Assembly (NCBI GenBank): GCA_021202985.1
Contig: JAJQCA010000062.1
Coordinates: forward strand, 31,183-76,148
Source: Alistipes sp.
Lineage (GTDB): Bacteria; Bacteroidota; Bacteroidia; Bacteroidales; Rikenellaceae
DNA length: 44,966 nucleotides
Direction of reading: 5' to 3'
Below the pieces are notes generated by a model that worked only from the letters and a program-made list of their open reading frames with translations, was not told the DNA's origin and searched no databases. Positions 1-8,506 of the stretch are shown here, piece after piece (the first letter of the stretch is position 1; each line of letters starts with the position of its first letter). The position numbers and the translations under genes were made by a program.

Positions 1-46
1 GAGACGAGGTTATACCGGTAATAGGATTGGATAAGGGATATCTATT

Positions 47-73
47 AGATCCTTCACTGCGTTCAGGATGACA
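47..73. repeat. dispersed short repeat, left-edge copy
   Basis: A copy of the GATCCTTC...GTTCAGGATGACA element that recurs at 1522-1812 and near 44870. The arms ATCCT and AGGAT are inverted and could form a small hairpin. Two decayed copies of the 3' half (CAGGATGAC) follow at about 98-108 and 126-136, so this too is a small degenerate array. Confidence 0.7.
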
Positions 74-210
74 TTTAACGTAGGCTACTTCGGTGCGGTC
101 AGGATGACTATGCTCGCATTGACGTCCAGGATGACATTTTCGCATGGGTGTTCATGCGCATGGGGGGATATGTACTGTTTTCGGCACGATAGCCGGAAGC
201 TGTGATCGGA

Positions 211-870
211 TTATTTACCCGTCGTGTTGCCACCCATAAAAGGCTCCGCCTTACCGCCGAAGGCATTTTCGTAATCTTGCCGGGATCGTAATATCACCTC
301 CCGGGCCGTATCGGCCGGATAAACATCGGTGAGCATCGTCCGCGGTTTTGCGTCGGTGGGCAGGTTCTTGTAGGTAGTGAAATAGTGCATCAACCGGTCG
401 ACCACACGTTGGGGTATTTGGGAAATATCGCTGAAGTCGCTGTATATGGCGTCGTCTTTCAGTACGGCTATTATCTTATCGTCAGCCTTTCCCTTATCCA
501 GCAGACGGAAGCCGCCTATCGGGCGGGCTTTCACAATTATGTCGCCGTGGGTGATATCCTTCTCCGTGAGGACGCAGATATCGAGGGGGTCGTGGTCCCC
601 TTCGATGTCCTCCCTGCCCAGCGCCTTATTCGTTACCTCGGCCACGCAGGTATCGCAATAGGTCTGCGGAATAAAGCCGTAGAGGGCCGGAATTATGTTA
701 GAGAATTTTTGCGGGCGGTCGATGGAGAGGTATCCCGTCTCCTTGTCGACCTCGTATTTCACCGTGTCGGTCTGCACGATTTCGATAAAACATGTGATGA
801 TGTCCGGGAACTGCTCGCCGGGCGATATCCCGTGCCACGGATGGGCTTTGTACCTGTGTACCTTGGTCAT
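211..870 (-). CDS. ppa: soluble inorganic pyrophosphatase (family I)
   Basis: This enzyme hydrolyses cytoplasmic pyrophosphate to two orthophosphates and so pulls biosynthetic reactions forward. The 219-residue product carries the family I signature DHDPLDI at residues 92-98, whose aspartates bind the catalytic metal ions, and the conserved KY, YGFIP and R-P-I-G segments expected of the fold. The ATG at 870 (MTKVHRYKAHPW) was chosen because in-frame sequence further upstream is low-complexity, unlike the family, and overlaps the neighbouring lipoprotein gene. That gene ends 16 bases upstream on the same strand, so the two are probably co-transcribed. Family identity is clear; the operon link is inference from spacing. 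Confidence 0.96.
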   Translation of the reverse strand: MTKVHRYKAHPWHGISPGEQFPDIITCFIEIVQTDTVKYEVDKETGYLSIDRPQKFSNIIPALYGFIPQTYCDTCVAEVTNKALGREDIEGDHDPLDICVLTEKDITHGDIIVKARPIGGFRLLDKGKADDKIIAVLKDDAIYSDFSDISQIPQRVVDRLMHYFTTYKNLPTDAKPRTMLTDVYPADTAREVILRSRQDYENAFGGKAEPFMGGNTTGK

Positions 871-886
871 TGAACTGTTGGTTAGT

Positions 887-1294
887 TTATTCGTTGTCCC
901 TGTGCCGGATAGCTTCCGATATACCGCTGGTGTCGGGCAGGTCCTTCGACTGCTTTTTCTGCTTCGAGAGCACCCTGTCCAGGACATACCGCATAGTAGG
1001 TCCGTCCGCCGGCGGCAGCTCGACATGCTGTTTGTAGACAGAGAGGACGTACTCGTATCCCGGTTCGTACTCGAAGCCGTCAATCCGGTTGTAGAAAAGT
1101 TCCCAGTCGTAAGTACCTTCCGGCTTAACCACCAGGCACCGCTGCACCCCGACACCGATGCAGTCCACCATAGTGGAGGCCACGGTCATGGTCTCGGTTT
1201 TAACCCTCCCGTCGGGGCTTTTCCCGCGGTTGTTCGAACAGGCAGCCGCCGCCAGCAGAACCGTCGCGGCGCATATATAGTTAAAAGTTTTCAT
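887..1294 (-). CDS. DUF4377-type lipoprotein
   Basis: A 135-residue predicted lipoprotein of unknown function. It starts with a charged-hydrophobic signal peptide and a lipobox ending at Cys19 (LAAAAC-S), so it should be lipidated and held in the cell envelope. The rest has the pattern I associate with DUF4377: a conserved Cys pair region followed by W-x-L-F-Y-N-x-I-x-G-F-x-Y-E-P-G-Y-E-Y and a C-terminal basic stretch. It lies directly upstream of the pyrophosphatase on the same strand. Lipoprotein status is visible in the sequence; the DUF assignment is from pattern memory, and no biochemical role can be given. Confidence 0.85.
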   Translation of the reverse strand: MKTFNYICAATVLLAAAACSNNRGKSPDGRVKTETMTVASTMVDCIGVGVQRCLVVKPEGTYDWELFYNRIDGFEYEPGYEYVLSVYKQHVELPPADGPTMRYVLDRVLSKQKKQSKDLPDTSGISEAIRHRDNE

Positions 1295-1521
1295 CCGACA
1301 TTGTTTTTATCCCGGGCCTTTCCTACGGCACCCCTCCTGAAACGTTTCTTCCGGCGCGGGGGTACCGGGTGGTCCCAAATTTAGTAATTTATCGGCGATA
1401 TTCCCGGCCGGGGTTACGCCTGCCGTAAGGCTTCCAATAATTATTCCAACGGGACGTGCAGGGACGGGAGACGGGCAGGTACGTCACGTTCGTGCCGGGT
1501 GAGGGGTTTTTATTTACCAGA

Positions 1522-1812
1522 GGGAGATCCTTCGCTTGCGCTCAGGATGACATATTTTTATTCTTTTCAATACCAAAGGTTGCCAGAAGGAGATCCTTCA
1601 CTTCGTTCAGGATGACATTAATAATTAACAAATCGGGAATGCTTCGCGTGTGGGCAGGACGACATGGTTTGTAAATAGCCAGCGGTAGATCCTTCACTGC
1701 GTTCAGGATGACATTAATAATAATTAACAGCGGGAGAGGCTTCGCGTGCGGCAGAATGACATATTTGTAAATAGCCTGCGGGAGATCCTTCGTTTGAGCT
1801 CAGGATGACATT
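1522..1812. repeat. array of dispersed GATCCTTC...CAGGATGACAT repeats
   Basis: Four clear copies of a roughly 28-base element (about 1522-1553, 1589-1618, 1687-1714 and 1780-1812) are interleaved with at least two decayed copies (about 1634-1664 and 1733-1762). Their spacers share AT-rich text such as TAAATAGCC and AATAATTAA. Inverted ends ATCCT/AGGAT enclose a variable CACTTCGTTC-like loop. In frame the units encode the peptide pattern FACAQDD or SFRMT, which creates spurious small ORFs. The gene-free stretch 1295-2031 holds nothing else that I can support. The copies differ in the loop, so this is not a CRISPR array. Confidence 0.75.
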
Positions 1813-2031
1813 ATATATTAATGATAGTTTTTTCGCTGGGCGGGAGGACATTACTAATTATTATGGATTATATTCGCATTTGCGGACCGCCATAAAAGGA
1901 AATTACCGTTACAGCGCCCGGGGAATATGCGGTTATGGCCGGGTACGGCGTGCGGACTTCGGTAGGGATTTTGTAACGTATGGTGGTCCGGGCGGCCGGG
2001 GCGTCGCGAATAAAAACAAGGGAAAAACAGC

Positions 2032-3757
2032 ATGAAGAATTACCTGCCGATATTGAAAAAGTACAGGCTGTCGTTTATCGTCAGTCCGATACTTGTACTT
2101 ATCGCGGTATTTTCCGAGACGGTACAGCCCTATTACATGTCGCGCATAGTGGATCAGGGAATTATGCAGAACGACCTCGCCCTTATCTACCGTACCGGAC
2201 TGCAGATGGTTCTGCTTGCCGTCGCCGGTTTGGTGGTGAGCATCGCCAACGTGTTCGTTTCGACCCGTACCTCCATCGGTTTCGGTACCGACCTGCGGTC
2301 GCGGCTGTTCCGGAAAATCGAAGAACTTTCCTTCTCCGACATCGACCGGTTCAGCACCGCATCGCTGATAACGCGCCTGACGAGCGATATTTCCCGTATC
2401 CAGCAGGTTATCCTGATGTCGCTTCGGGTGATGCTGCGAGCGCCCCTGATGCTGATAATGTCCGTCTTCTTCGTGGTACGCATCAACGCTCAACTGGCGG
2501 TTATACTGGTCTTTTCGATACCGCTACTGGCGGTCTGCACGATGCTGATTCTGCGGAAGGGTTTCCCGTTTTTCGTAATCGTACAACAGAAAATAGACGC
2601 GCTCAACAGCGTGGTGAGGGAGAACCTTATAAATATCCGGGTCGTGAAATCGTTCGTGCGGGAGGATTACGAGGCGCGAAAGTTCACGCGCAGCGCCAAC
2701 GACTTGAAGGACATGGTGGTAAAATCGGCCAACATAATAATCACCCTTATGCCGGTAATGCAGTTGATCCTCAACTTCTCGATTCTCGCCGTGCTCTGGT
2801 TCGGAGGTCTCAAGGTGACCGGGGGCACGCTCCAGGTGGGGGACCTTATAGCGTTCGTCAACTACCTGATGCAGGTGCTTATGAGCCTTATGATGCTCTC
2901 GAACGTGATAATGAACTTCGCCCGTGCGTCCGCATCGTCCAAACGTATAGTGGAGGTGATGGACACCCGGCCGTCCCTTACGGATACCCCGGCGGCACTC
3001 GCCGGACACCATGAGATTTGCAGGGGCCGTATCGAGTTCCGCGACGTCTGTTTCCGCTACGAGGACGGCGAGACGGACGTACTGCAAAACATCAGTTTCA
3101 CGGTCGACGCAGGAGCCACGGTGGCGATAGCGGGGGGCCACGGGTTCCTCTAAAACCTCCCTCGTGCAGTTAATCCCGCGCCTTTACGACGTGACCGAGG
3201 GCGCCATACTAATAGACGGTACCGACGTGCGGGACTTCGAACTGGACTACCTGCACCGGCGGGTGGGCGTAGTGCTCCAGAAAAACGAACTCTTTACGGG
3301 CACCATAATAGACAACCTTCGATGGGGCGACCCCGGGGCATCTTTCGAAGAGGTGGTGCAGGCGGCAAAAGCTGCACAGGCCCACGATTTTATCTCGTCG
3401 TTTGCCGACGGGTATATGACCATGCTCGGCCGCGGCGGGGTAAACATATCCGGAGGGCAGAAACAGCGGCTTTGCATCGCCCGGGCTTTACTGCGCAACC
3501 CGCAGATACTGATACTGGACGACAGCACCAGCGCCGTGGATACCGAGACCGAACTGCGTATCAGGCAGAACCTCGCGCGCCTGCCGGGAGGGACCACCGT
3601 ACTGATAATCACCCAGAGAATAAACACGATGCAGTCGGCCGACAAGGTGCTAATTCTCGACGACGGGGAGATACAGGCTTACGGCACCCCTGACGAACTG
3701 ATGCGGACTTCGGAGATGTACCGCGAAATATATAATTCACAGCAAGTGGAGTTGTAA
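2032..3757 (+). pseudogene. ABC exporter subunit A (degenerate-site half), frameshifted
   Basis: Membrane domain plus nucleotide-binding domain of an exporter of the MsbA/heterodimeric multidrug type. The frame runs from ATG 2032 to a stop at 3153, and the remainder is open from 3164 to the TAA at 3755-3757. Removing one C of the pair at 3138-3139 restores an unbroken 574-codon gene and a normal Walker A (GGTGSSKTS), so a single-base insertion in a G-rich run broke it. The second half carries the Q-loop, the signature ISGGQKQ and Walker B ILILDDSTSAVD. Asp replaces the catalytic Glu, and Gln (TQRIN) replaces the H-loop His, as expected for the non-canonical half of a heterodimer. The stop codon is immediately followed by the partner's ATG. 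A true mutation and an assembly error cannot be separated here. Confidence 0.88.
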
Positions 3758-5524
3758 ATGGCCAAAGGAGACAAATACGCGCTTAACGAGAAACCGAGGC
3801 AGGGACGCGCCACGTTCCTGCGGATGGTGCGGTTCGTGGGCCACGAGAAGCGTTTGCTTATCGTGGTGGCGGTGCTTATCGTGATCCATATCGGGTGCAG
3901 CCTGGCGGGTTCGTACATGCTCCGGCCGATCATCAATAACTACATACTGCCGGGCAACGTGCCGGGACTCGTGAGGATGCTGGCCATACTGGCCGCCATA
4001 TACCTCATAGGGGTTGCCGCCAACTGGATACAGGCGCGTATACTGAACCTTGTCGGCCAGCGGACCGTGCTCCGGATGCGGGTCACGATGTTCGACCGGA
4101 TGGAACGTCTGCCGGTACAGTACTTCGACACGAACCAGCACGGGAACATAATGAGCCGATATACCAACGATATCGACCGTATCAGCGACGCCATGACCGA
4201 CTCGCTGGCAAATATGCTGTCGAGCGTTCTGACGCTGTTGGGGACCTTGGTACTGATGCTCGTGATAAGCCCGCTGCTGACGGCCATTTCACTGGTTACC
4301 ATTCCGTTGATGTACCTCGTGGCACGGTTTATCGTCAGGCGGAGCCGCCGTTATTTCTCCGCCCAGCAGGCCGCGCTCGGGACCCTGAACGGGTACACCG
4401 AGGAGATGATAAGCGGCCAGAAGGTGGTGAAGGTATTCGGTCAGGAACGGAAGGTGGAGGAGGATTTCGAGGCGCTGAACCGTGACCTTAACGAGAAGTC
4501 GAAAAACGCCCAGTTCTACTCCGGGCTGATGATGCCTTCGATGCAGAACCTCAGCACCCTCAACTACGTGCTTATCACCATAGCGGGCGGCCTGCTGGCT
4601 ATCTACCGCGGTTTCGACGTGGGAGGGCTCGCCGCGTTCCTCCAATACTCGCGGCAGTTCGGGCGGCCTATCAACGAGCTGGCGAGCATCTATAACAGTA
4701 TACAGGCCGCCATAGCCGGAGCGGAGCGGATTTTCCAGATAATCGACTCGCCGCCCGAGGAGGCCGACCTCCCGGGAGCGGTGGAGCTGCCCGACACCAA
4801 AGGCGACGTGAGGATGGACGACGTGGTGTTCGGTTACGAACCGGGCAAGATAATTCTCCACGGTGTGACCCTTTGCGTAGCCCCGGGCTGCAAGATAGCC
4901 CTCGTGGGCTCTACCGGAGCGGGTAAGACGACCATTATGAACCTGCTGCCGCGCTTCTACGACATAGACTCGGGGAGGATAACCGTGGACGGTTACGATA
5001 TCCGCGATATAAAGCGTTCGAGCCTGCGCAACCACATGGCGATGGTGCTGCAGGATACCCACCTCTTCACCGGTACGGTGATGGAAAATATCCGGTTCGG
5101 GCGGCTCGACGCCACGGACGAGGAGGTGGTGGCGGCCGCCAAACTCACCGCGGCCCACTCCTTTATCCGGCGCCTCCAGCACGGTTACCACACCATGCTC
5201 GAGAACGACGGGGGAAACCTCAGCGCCGGACAGCGACAGTTGCTCAATATCGCCCGGGCGGCCGTCGCCGACCCGCCCATCCTGCTGCTCGACGAGGCTA
5301 CCAGCAATATCGACACCCGGAGCGAGGTGCTTATACAGAAAGGGCTGGACCAACTTATGGAGGGCCGCACAAGCGTTATCATAGCCCACCGTCTGTCGAC
5401 CATCCGCAACGCGGACCGGATTATCGTACTGGAGAACGGCCGTGTGGTGGAACACGGCAAACACGACGAACTGATAGCCCGCAAGGGACGCTATTACGCG
5501 CTGTACAACCAGCAATTCGAGTAA
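3758..5524 (+). CDS. ABC exporter subunit B (canonical half)
   Basis: A 588-residue fusion of a six-helix membrane domain (about residues 20-310) and an ATPase domain, typical in length for MsbA/BmrD-like exporters. Walker A is GSTGAGKTT at 384-392, followed by the signature LSAGQRQ near 487, Walker B ILLLDEATSNID near 510 and H-loop His in IIAHRLST near 545. All catalytic residues are intact. It should dimerise with the upstream subunit, supplying the hydrolytic site while the other supplies the degenerate one. The ATG abuts the upstream stop, implying translational coupling. The substrate is unknown; lipids or hydrophobic drugs are usual for the family. If the upstream frameshift is real, this protein may be orphaned or act as a homodimer. 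Confidence 0.95.
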   Translation: MAKGDKYALNEKPRQGRATFLRMVRFVGHEKRLLIVVAVLIVIHIGCSLAGSYMLRPIINNYILPGNVPGLVRMLAILAAIYLIGVAANWIQARILNLVGQRTVLRMRVTMFDRMERLPVQYFDTNQHGNIMSRYTNDIDRISDAMTDSLANMLSSVLTLLGTLVLMLVISPLLTAISLVTIPLMYLVARFIVRRSRRYFSAQQAALGTLNGYTEEMISGQKVVKVFGQERKVEEDFEALNRDLNEKSKNAQFYSGLMMPSMQNLSTLNYVLITIAGGLLAIYRGFDVGGLAAFLQYSRQFGRPINELASIYNSIQAAIAGAERIFQIIDSPPEEADLPGAVELPDTKGDVRMDDVVFGYEPGKIILHGVTLCVAPGCKIALVGSTGAGKTTIMNLLPRFYDIDSGRITVDGYDIRDIKRSSLRNHMAMVLQDTHLFTGTVMENIRFGRLDATDEEVVAAAKLTAAHSFIRRLQHGYHTMLENDGGNLSAGQRQLLNIARAAVADPPILLLDEATSNIDTRSEVLIQKGLDQLMEGRTSVIIAHRLSTIRNADRIIVLENGRVVEHGKHDELIARKGRYYALYNQQFE

Positions 5525-5526
5525 GG

Positions 5527-5576
5527 CCCGGCGTTATAGCGGTATGTGAACGGGATTACCGTTATAATGAGCCGGG
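5527..5576 (+). terminator. imperfect stem-loop after ABC operon
   Basis: Two bases after the ABC stop codon lies a stem built from CCCGGC/GCCGGG, TTATA/TATAA and CGGTA/TACCG with a G-T pair, a small bulge and a 12-base loop. A run of T does not follow directly, so it may stabilise the 3' end rather than terminate strictly on its own. Confidence 0.5.
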
Positions 5577-5984
5577 GTGAACAACTGTATTTTAGGCTTT
5601 TGTCAACAACTTATAATGGTGTCGCCAAGGCGGCCAGTACGGCCCGGCCGGAATTACCGGATATTATCGCACAGGAATCTGCGGGCCGGATAACGACTTA
5701 GGCCGCGGGGTGGTTTATTTGAAATAAAAAGAGAACCCGGCTACCATGTGTCCCGACGGTCACTCCCCTTGTAACAGTCGTCCCTCAACAATCCGGACCA
5801 CCCTGTGCCGGCAAGTCAGCCGGCCCGCGAACGCACCCCCGCGTTTGCTTTTAAGCCATTGGGACCTGCAAAAAAACGCCCGGATTCTGCCGCAAACGAG
5901 TTTTGCACACTATTTGTAATAGCTGTCCATAGCAGCTACAACTGCGAAACGGTATTGTAAAACTGAGCGGCGCATAAAACAAAA

Positions 5985-6010
5985 AGCGCGGCAGCTACAA
6001 CTACCGCGCT
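5985..6010 (-). terminator. intrinsic terminator-like hairpin
   Basis: AGCGCGG and CCGCGCT form a perfect 7-bp stem around a 12-base loop. On the minus strand it is followed by TTTTT. It would end a leftward transcript coming from 6011-6600, where no gene is recognised. Confidence 0.5.
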
Positions 6011-6347
6011 AAAATCTGAAATCCCGCCCTGTGATGGGAAGGGCAACCCGACTCGCCTTGCAGGGCTGGGTCAGGCCGGAGCACAAAAATAATAAAAGTT
6101 TCCGAAACCGAAATATTTTATGCTCTTTTTCCCATCCGGCAACTGCCACGCCGTCAAGTAGACGCTTCACGGACGCATTTTGCCCCCATACCCCGGGTAT
6201 CCCCCAGAAGATGTGCGAGGGGAGCAAGGCAGAACCCGGTATCGCTTCGGCGCCACCGGCAACGGATACGGGACGCGTTCCCGCCCACCGGAAGAAAAAG
6301 GGCCCAAAAGCCCTATACGGGAATCCTGGTTGGTTTCCCTCACAGAG

Positions 6348-6382
6348 AAGAGCCGCGTGTCCATGTGCGGCTTTTCTTTTTT
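6348..6382 (+). terminator. intrinsic terminator-like hairpin
   Basis: AGCCGC/GCGGCT with flanking AAG/TTT pairs forms a stem closed by a 10-base loop and followed by a T-rich run (TTTTCTTTTTT). It would stop a rightward transcript that begins upstream in gene-free sequence. Confidence 0.55.
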
Positions 6383-6626
6383 CCATGGCCGTTCACGGTT
6401 GGGCGGAAGCCTCCCAAATGGAAGCGGACCTTTCCCACCGGCCGGGGAGTATCAACACGGGGCAGTCGGATGTCCCACCGCCTCAAATCGGAAATTCCCG
6501 GGTTTTTCGTAATTCCGGGCCTGCCCGCGGGAGAGCTGAAACCGTTTCAACAATTGCAATAATGTATAATTTCTTTTTATGGGAAGTTCTTATCCTGAAC
6601 CCCGTAGTTATTATAATAAATATTTC

Positions 6627-6634
6627 TATTTTTG
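6627..6634 (+). promoter_or_regulatory. candidate -7 box for the tubulin/GTPase operon
   Basis: TATTTTTG matches the Bacteroidota -7 consensus TAnnTTTG exactly. It would give a 5' leader of about 85-90 bases before the ATG at 6729. No convincing TTTG element sits 19-21 bases upstream, so the assignment is tentative. Confidence 0.35.
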
Positions 6635-6728
6635 TGAAATAAGGCGTAAAATATAATCCCGACCCAGGATTTTTACGTTTTAACCCCATTTGACGACTAC
6701 TTTATTCGCATTAAATAAACTAAGATAG

Positions 6729-8090
6729 ATGCAGAAACTTCAACTCATCCTGACGGCAGCGATAGTGTGTGCCGTTATTTCCTCATGCGGCAGCCGTATG
6801 AGGGTGGAGGACTTCTCCAGGGTAAAAGATTTCCACGAGCACAACTTCGGCGACGCGCGGAGCCGCTTCACGCTTTCGGACAGCGTGGACCTCTATATCG
6901 ACTATTCGACCTGTGTGGCCGAAGCGGGCAATTCGCGCTTCTACCAGGCCATCCACCCGGCCATTATCGACTGTAACCCGGTATTCTGGTCTATCAAAGG
7001 TTCCGCCATAACCCGCGAAACCGACGACCGGCAGAAGGTTTACGAACTGCTCCGCTCCATCCGCGAGGTGAACTACGCCGATATCAAGGGAGCCGTCAGC
7101 CAGATAACCTCGGGCGACCGGCAGGCTATCATAATCACCGACGGGGAGTACTTTCAGCGCAACCTCTCGGGCGACAATATGAACAACCCGTACCTGGCCC
7201 CCGAATTCCGCCAATGGCTCTCGAAAGGCGGCGATGTGTATATCTTCTCGGAACCATACCTGGAAAGCAACCGGTACGAAAAGTTCCGGTACTATATGCT
7301 TTTCACCAACAGCAGGAAACCCAATAACATATACGATATCGTTTCCCGCAACTTAGGCGGCAGTTACGATGTGAAGCTGCTCCACCTGACCTCTGCGGGC
7401 GGCGACCTTCGGTTCGAGTACGCCGGCCAGCGCCAGCCCGCGGTGAACCAGATACTTTCCCTGAACCCGGACACTTACTATAAGGAGAGGTCGTACGAGG
7501 CGCAGGAGTACCAGATAGGCTGGAAGGATATCTATAAATATATCCTCAACGCCTACGACGACCAGGGCCGGCCCATCGAAGGCGGCGACCATATCCTGCG
7601 CGGCATATTCGTCGAGACGGGCGAGGAGGACAGCTACCGCATAACCGCGGTTAAACCCGTCGTGTACCTGCTGACGGACGACTTTATCGCATACGAGGAC
7701 AGCCTGCGCACGGAAGAGCGGATTCTCCCTGCCCTGCCGGCACTCAAACCCGTGAACGAGATTTTCGACGTGGACAACGAGACGTTCGACCAGACGGGCG
7801 AAATCGTCCTGCGCCTGCACCGCAATTTCGATTCGGGCAGCGCGGCGCTCCATACCGACCGGGACAACCTTTTTAGGATCGATTTCGTAATAGACCAGGC
7901 CGTGGACAACTTCTCGGGCAACCCGGAAATCAGCAACAACTACCAGTGGGTGTCCATCGAGCGCAGCAGCGCCGGGAAACTCAATACATCGCTTTACGAG
8001 AGTATCCGGCAGACTTTGCAGGACCCGGCAATCAACCCCAAAGGAAAAGTTATCTACACCGTCTACCTGTTGACACCCAATTTTAAATAA
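6729..8090 (+). CDS. vWA-like lipoprotein, first gene of NTPase operon
   Basis: A 453-residue protein with a signal peptide and a lipobox ending in Cys20 (AVISSC), so it is probably an envelope lipoprotein. The following region resembles a von Willebrand factor A fold. A strand LYIDYSTC provides a D-x-S-T variant of the metal-site motif DxSxS near residues 55-62, and a later strand AIIITDGE carries the Asp-Gly-Glu typical of vWA domains. The C-terminal half (about 200-453) is not recognised. It is followed 19 bases later by a small membrane protein and then by cytoplasmic NTPases, so it may be the surface or periplasmic sensor or anchor of the system. The vWA call is from motif spacing only; the metal site is not fully canonical. 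Confidence 0.7.
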   Translation: MQKLQLILTAAIVCAVISSCGSRMRVEDFSRVKDFHEHNFGDARSRFTLSDSVDLYIDYSTCVAEAGNSRFYQAIHPAIIDCNPVFWSIKGSAITRETDDRQKVYELLRSIREVNYADIKGAVSQITSGDRQAIIITDGEYFQRNLSGDNMNNPYLAPEFRQWLSKGGDVYIFSEPYLESNRYEKFRYYMLFTNSRKPNNIYDIVSRNLGGSYDVKLLHLTSAGGDLRFEYAGQRQPAVNQILSLNPDTYYKERSYEAQEYQIGWKDIYKYILNAYDDQGRPIEGGDHILRGIFVETGEEDSYRITAVKPVVYLLTDDFIAYEDSLRTEERILPALPALKPVNEIFDVDNETFDQTGEIVLRLHRNFDSGSAALHTDRDNLFRIDFVIDQAVDNFSGNPEISNNYQWVSIERSSAGKLNTSLYESIRQTLQDPAINPKGKVIYTVYLLTPNFK

Positions 8091-8109
8091 CCTCTATACC
8101 CATAAAACC

Positions 8110-8502
8110 ATGAACAATCTTATCAAAACCGTGGGAGACCTCGATTCGGCCATCACCACAAGTTATATTTTCGCCGCTCTCGCCGGCATAGTACTTATAT
8201 TTGCAGCCTACATTATCGCCAACCTGATAAAATGGCAGGGCGGTAAGATCGACAATTCGCCCAAGACGCGGCGGGGGATATTCTTCTCCCTCCCGGTGGC
8301 AGGTGTTCTGGTCCTCCTCGGGCTGGAGTATTACCTGGTGATGATGCGCATTATGAATCCCGCCTTCCGCAGCAAATATTTTCTCTGCATGGCAATCGGC
8401 GCGGTGGTGCTGCTGGCGCTCTATTTCATCATAGGATTCATTCTCCTGAAAGTAGTGAACAGGGATTCCAAATTCGGCAGCATCCTGCCCAAAAAACAGT
8501 AG
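8110..8502 (+). CDS. small three-helix membrane protein
   Basis: A 130-residue protein with three predicted transmembrane helices (about residues 18-42, 57-80 and 90-116) and short basic cytoplasmic segments (KWQGGK, SPKTRR and the PKKQ tail). No family is recognised. It lies 19 bases after the lipoprotein gene and 4 bases before the tubulin-like gene, so it is almost certainly translated from the same mRNA. A reasonable inference is that it connects the envelope lipoprotein with the cytoplasmic NTPases. Confidence 0.75.
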   Translation: MNNLIKTVGDLDSAITTSYIFAALAGIVLIFAAYIIANLIKWQGGKIDNSPKTRRGIFFSLPVAGVLVLLGLEYYLVMMRIMNPAFRSKYFLCMAIGAVVLLALYFIIGFILLKVVNRDSKFGSILPKKQ

Positions 8503-8506
8503 AACA

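Larger units (their letters stand above)
5577..6728. other. gene-free 1.15-kb intergenic region
   Basis: No open frame here has family features or credible coding character; the longest frames are overlapping shadows in GC-rich sequence. The region does contain hairpins: a minus-strand terminator-like one at 5985-6010, a small GGGC/GCCC hairpin at about 6299-6314 and a plus-strand terminator-like one at 6348-6382. The phrase AGCTACAACT occurs twice (about 5933 and 5993). The right end (6550-6728) turns AT-rich, as expected for the promoter of the next operon. An untranslated RNA is possible, but I recognise no known class: I looked for RNase P and tmRNA signatures and found none. Confidence 0.5.

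Noticed and set aside
211-1155. 314-codon form of the pyrophosphatase
   Set aside because: The extra 95 codons are Ser/Thr/Arg-rich out-of-frame sequence overlapping the lipoprotein gene; the family-like start is the ATG at 870.
1456-1674. 72-codon frame with FACAQDD and SFRMT segments
   Set aside because: It is built from copies of the dispersed repeat; such peptides are well-known annotation artefacts.
1522-1812. CRISPR array
   Set aside because: Repeats vary in length and sequence, spacers share text with each other, and no cas gene is near.
4289-5515. 408-codon minus-strand frame inside the ABC exporter gene
   Set aside because: It is fully contained in the canonical ABC subunit, which has all expected motifs; the antisense frame has none.
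5870-6400. RNase P RNA or tmRNA
   Set aside because: The conserved GAGGAAAGTCC and ACAGAACCCGGCTTA-type segments of RNase P and the GGTTCGACTCC and CCA end of tmRNA are absent on both strands.
6009-6642. Overlapping frames of 125 and 203 codons in the 5.5-6.7 kb gap
   Set aside because: They overlap each other on opposite strands, contain the terminator-like hairpins and have no family pattern, start context or codon bias of neighbours.
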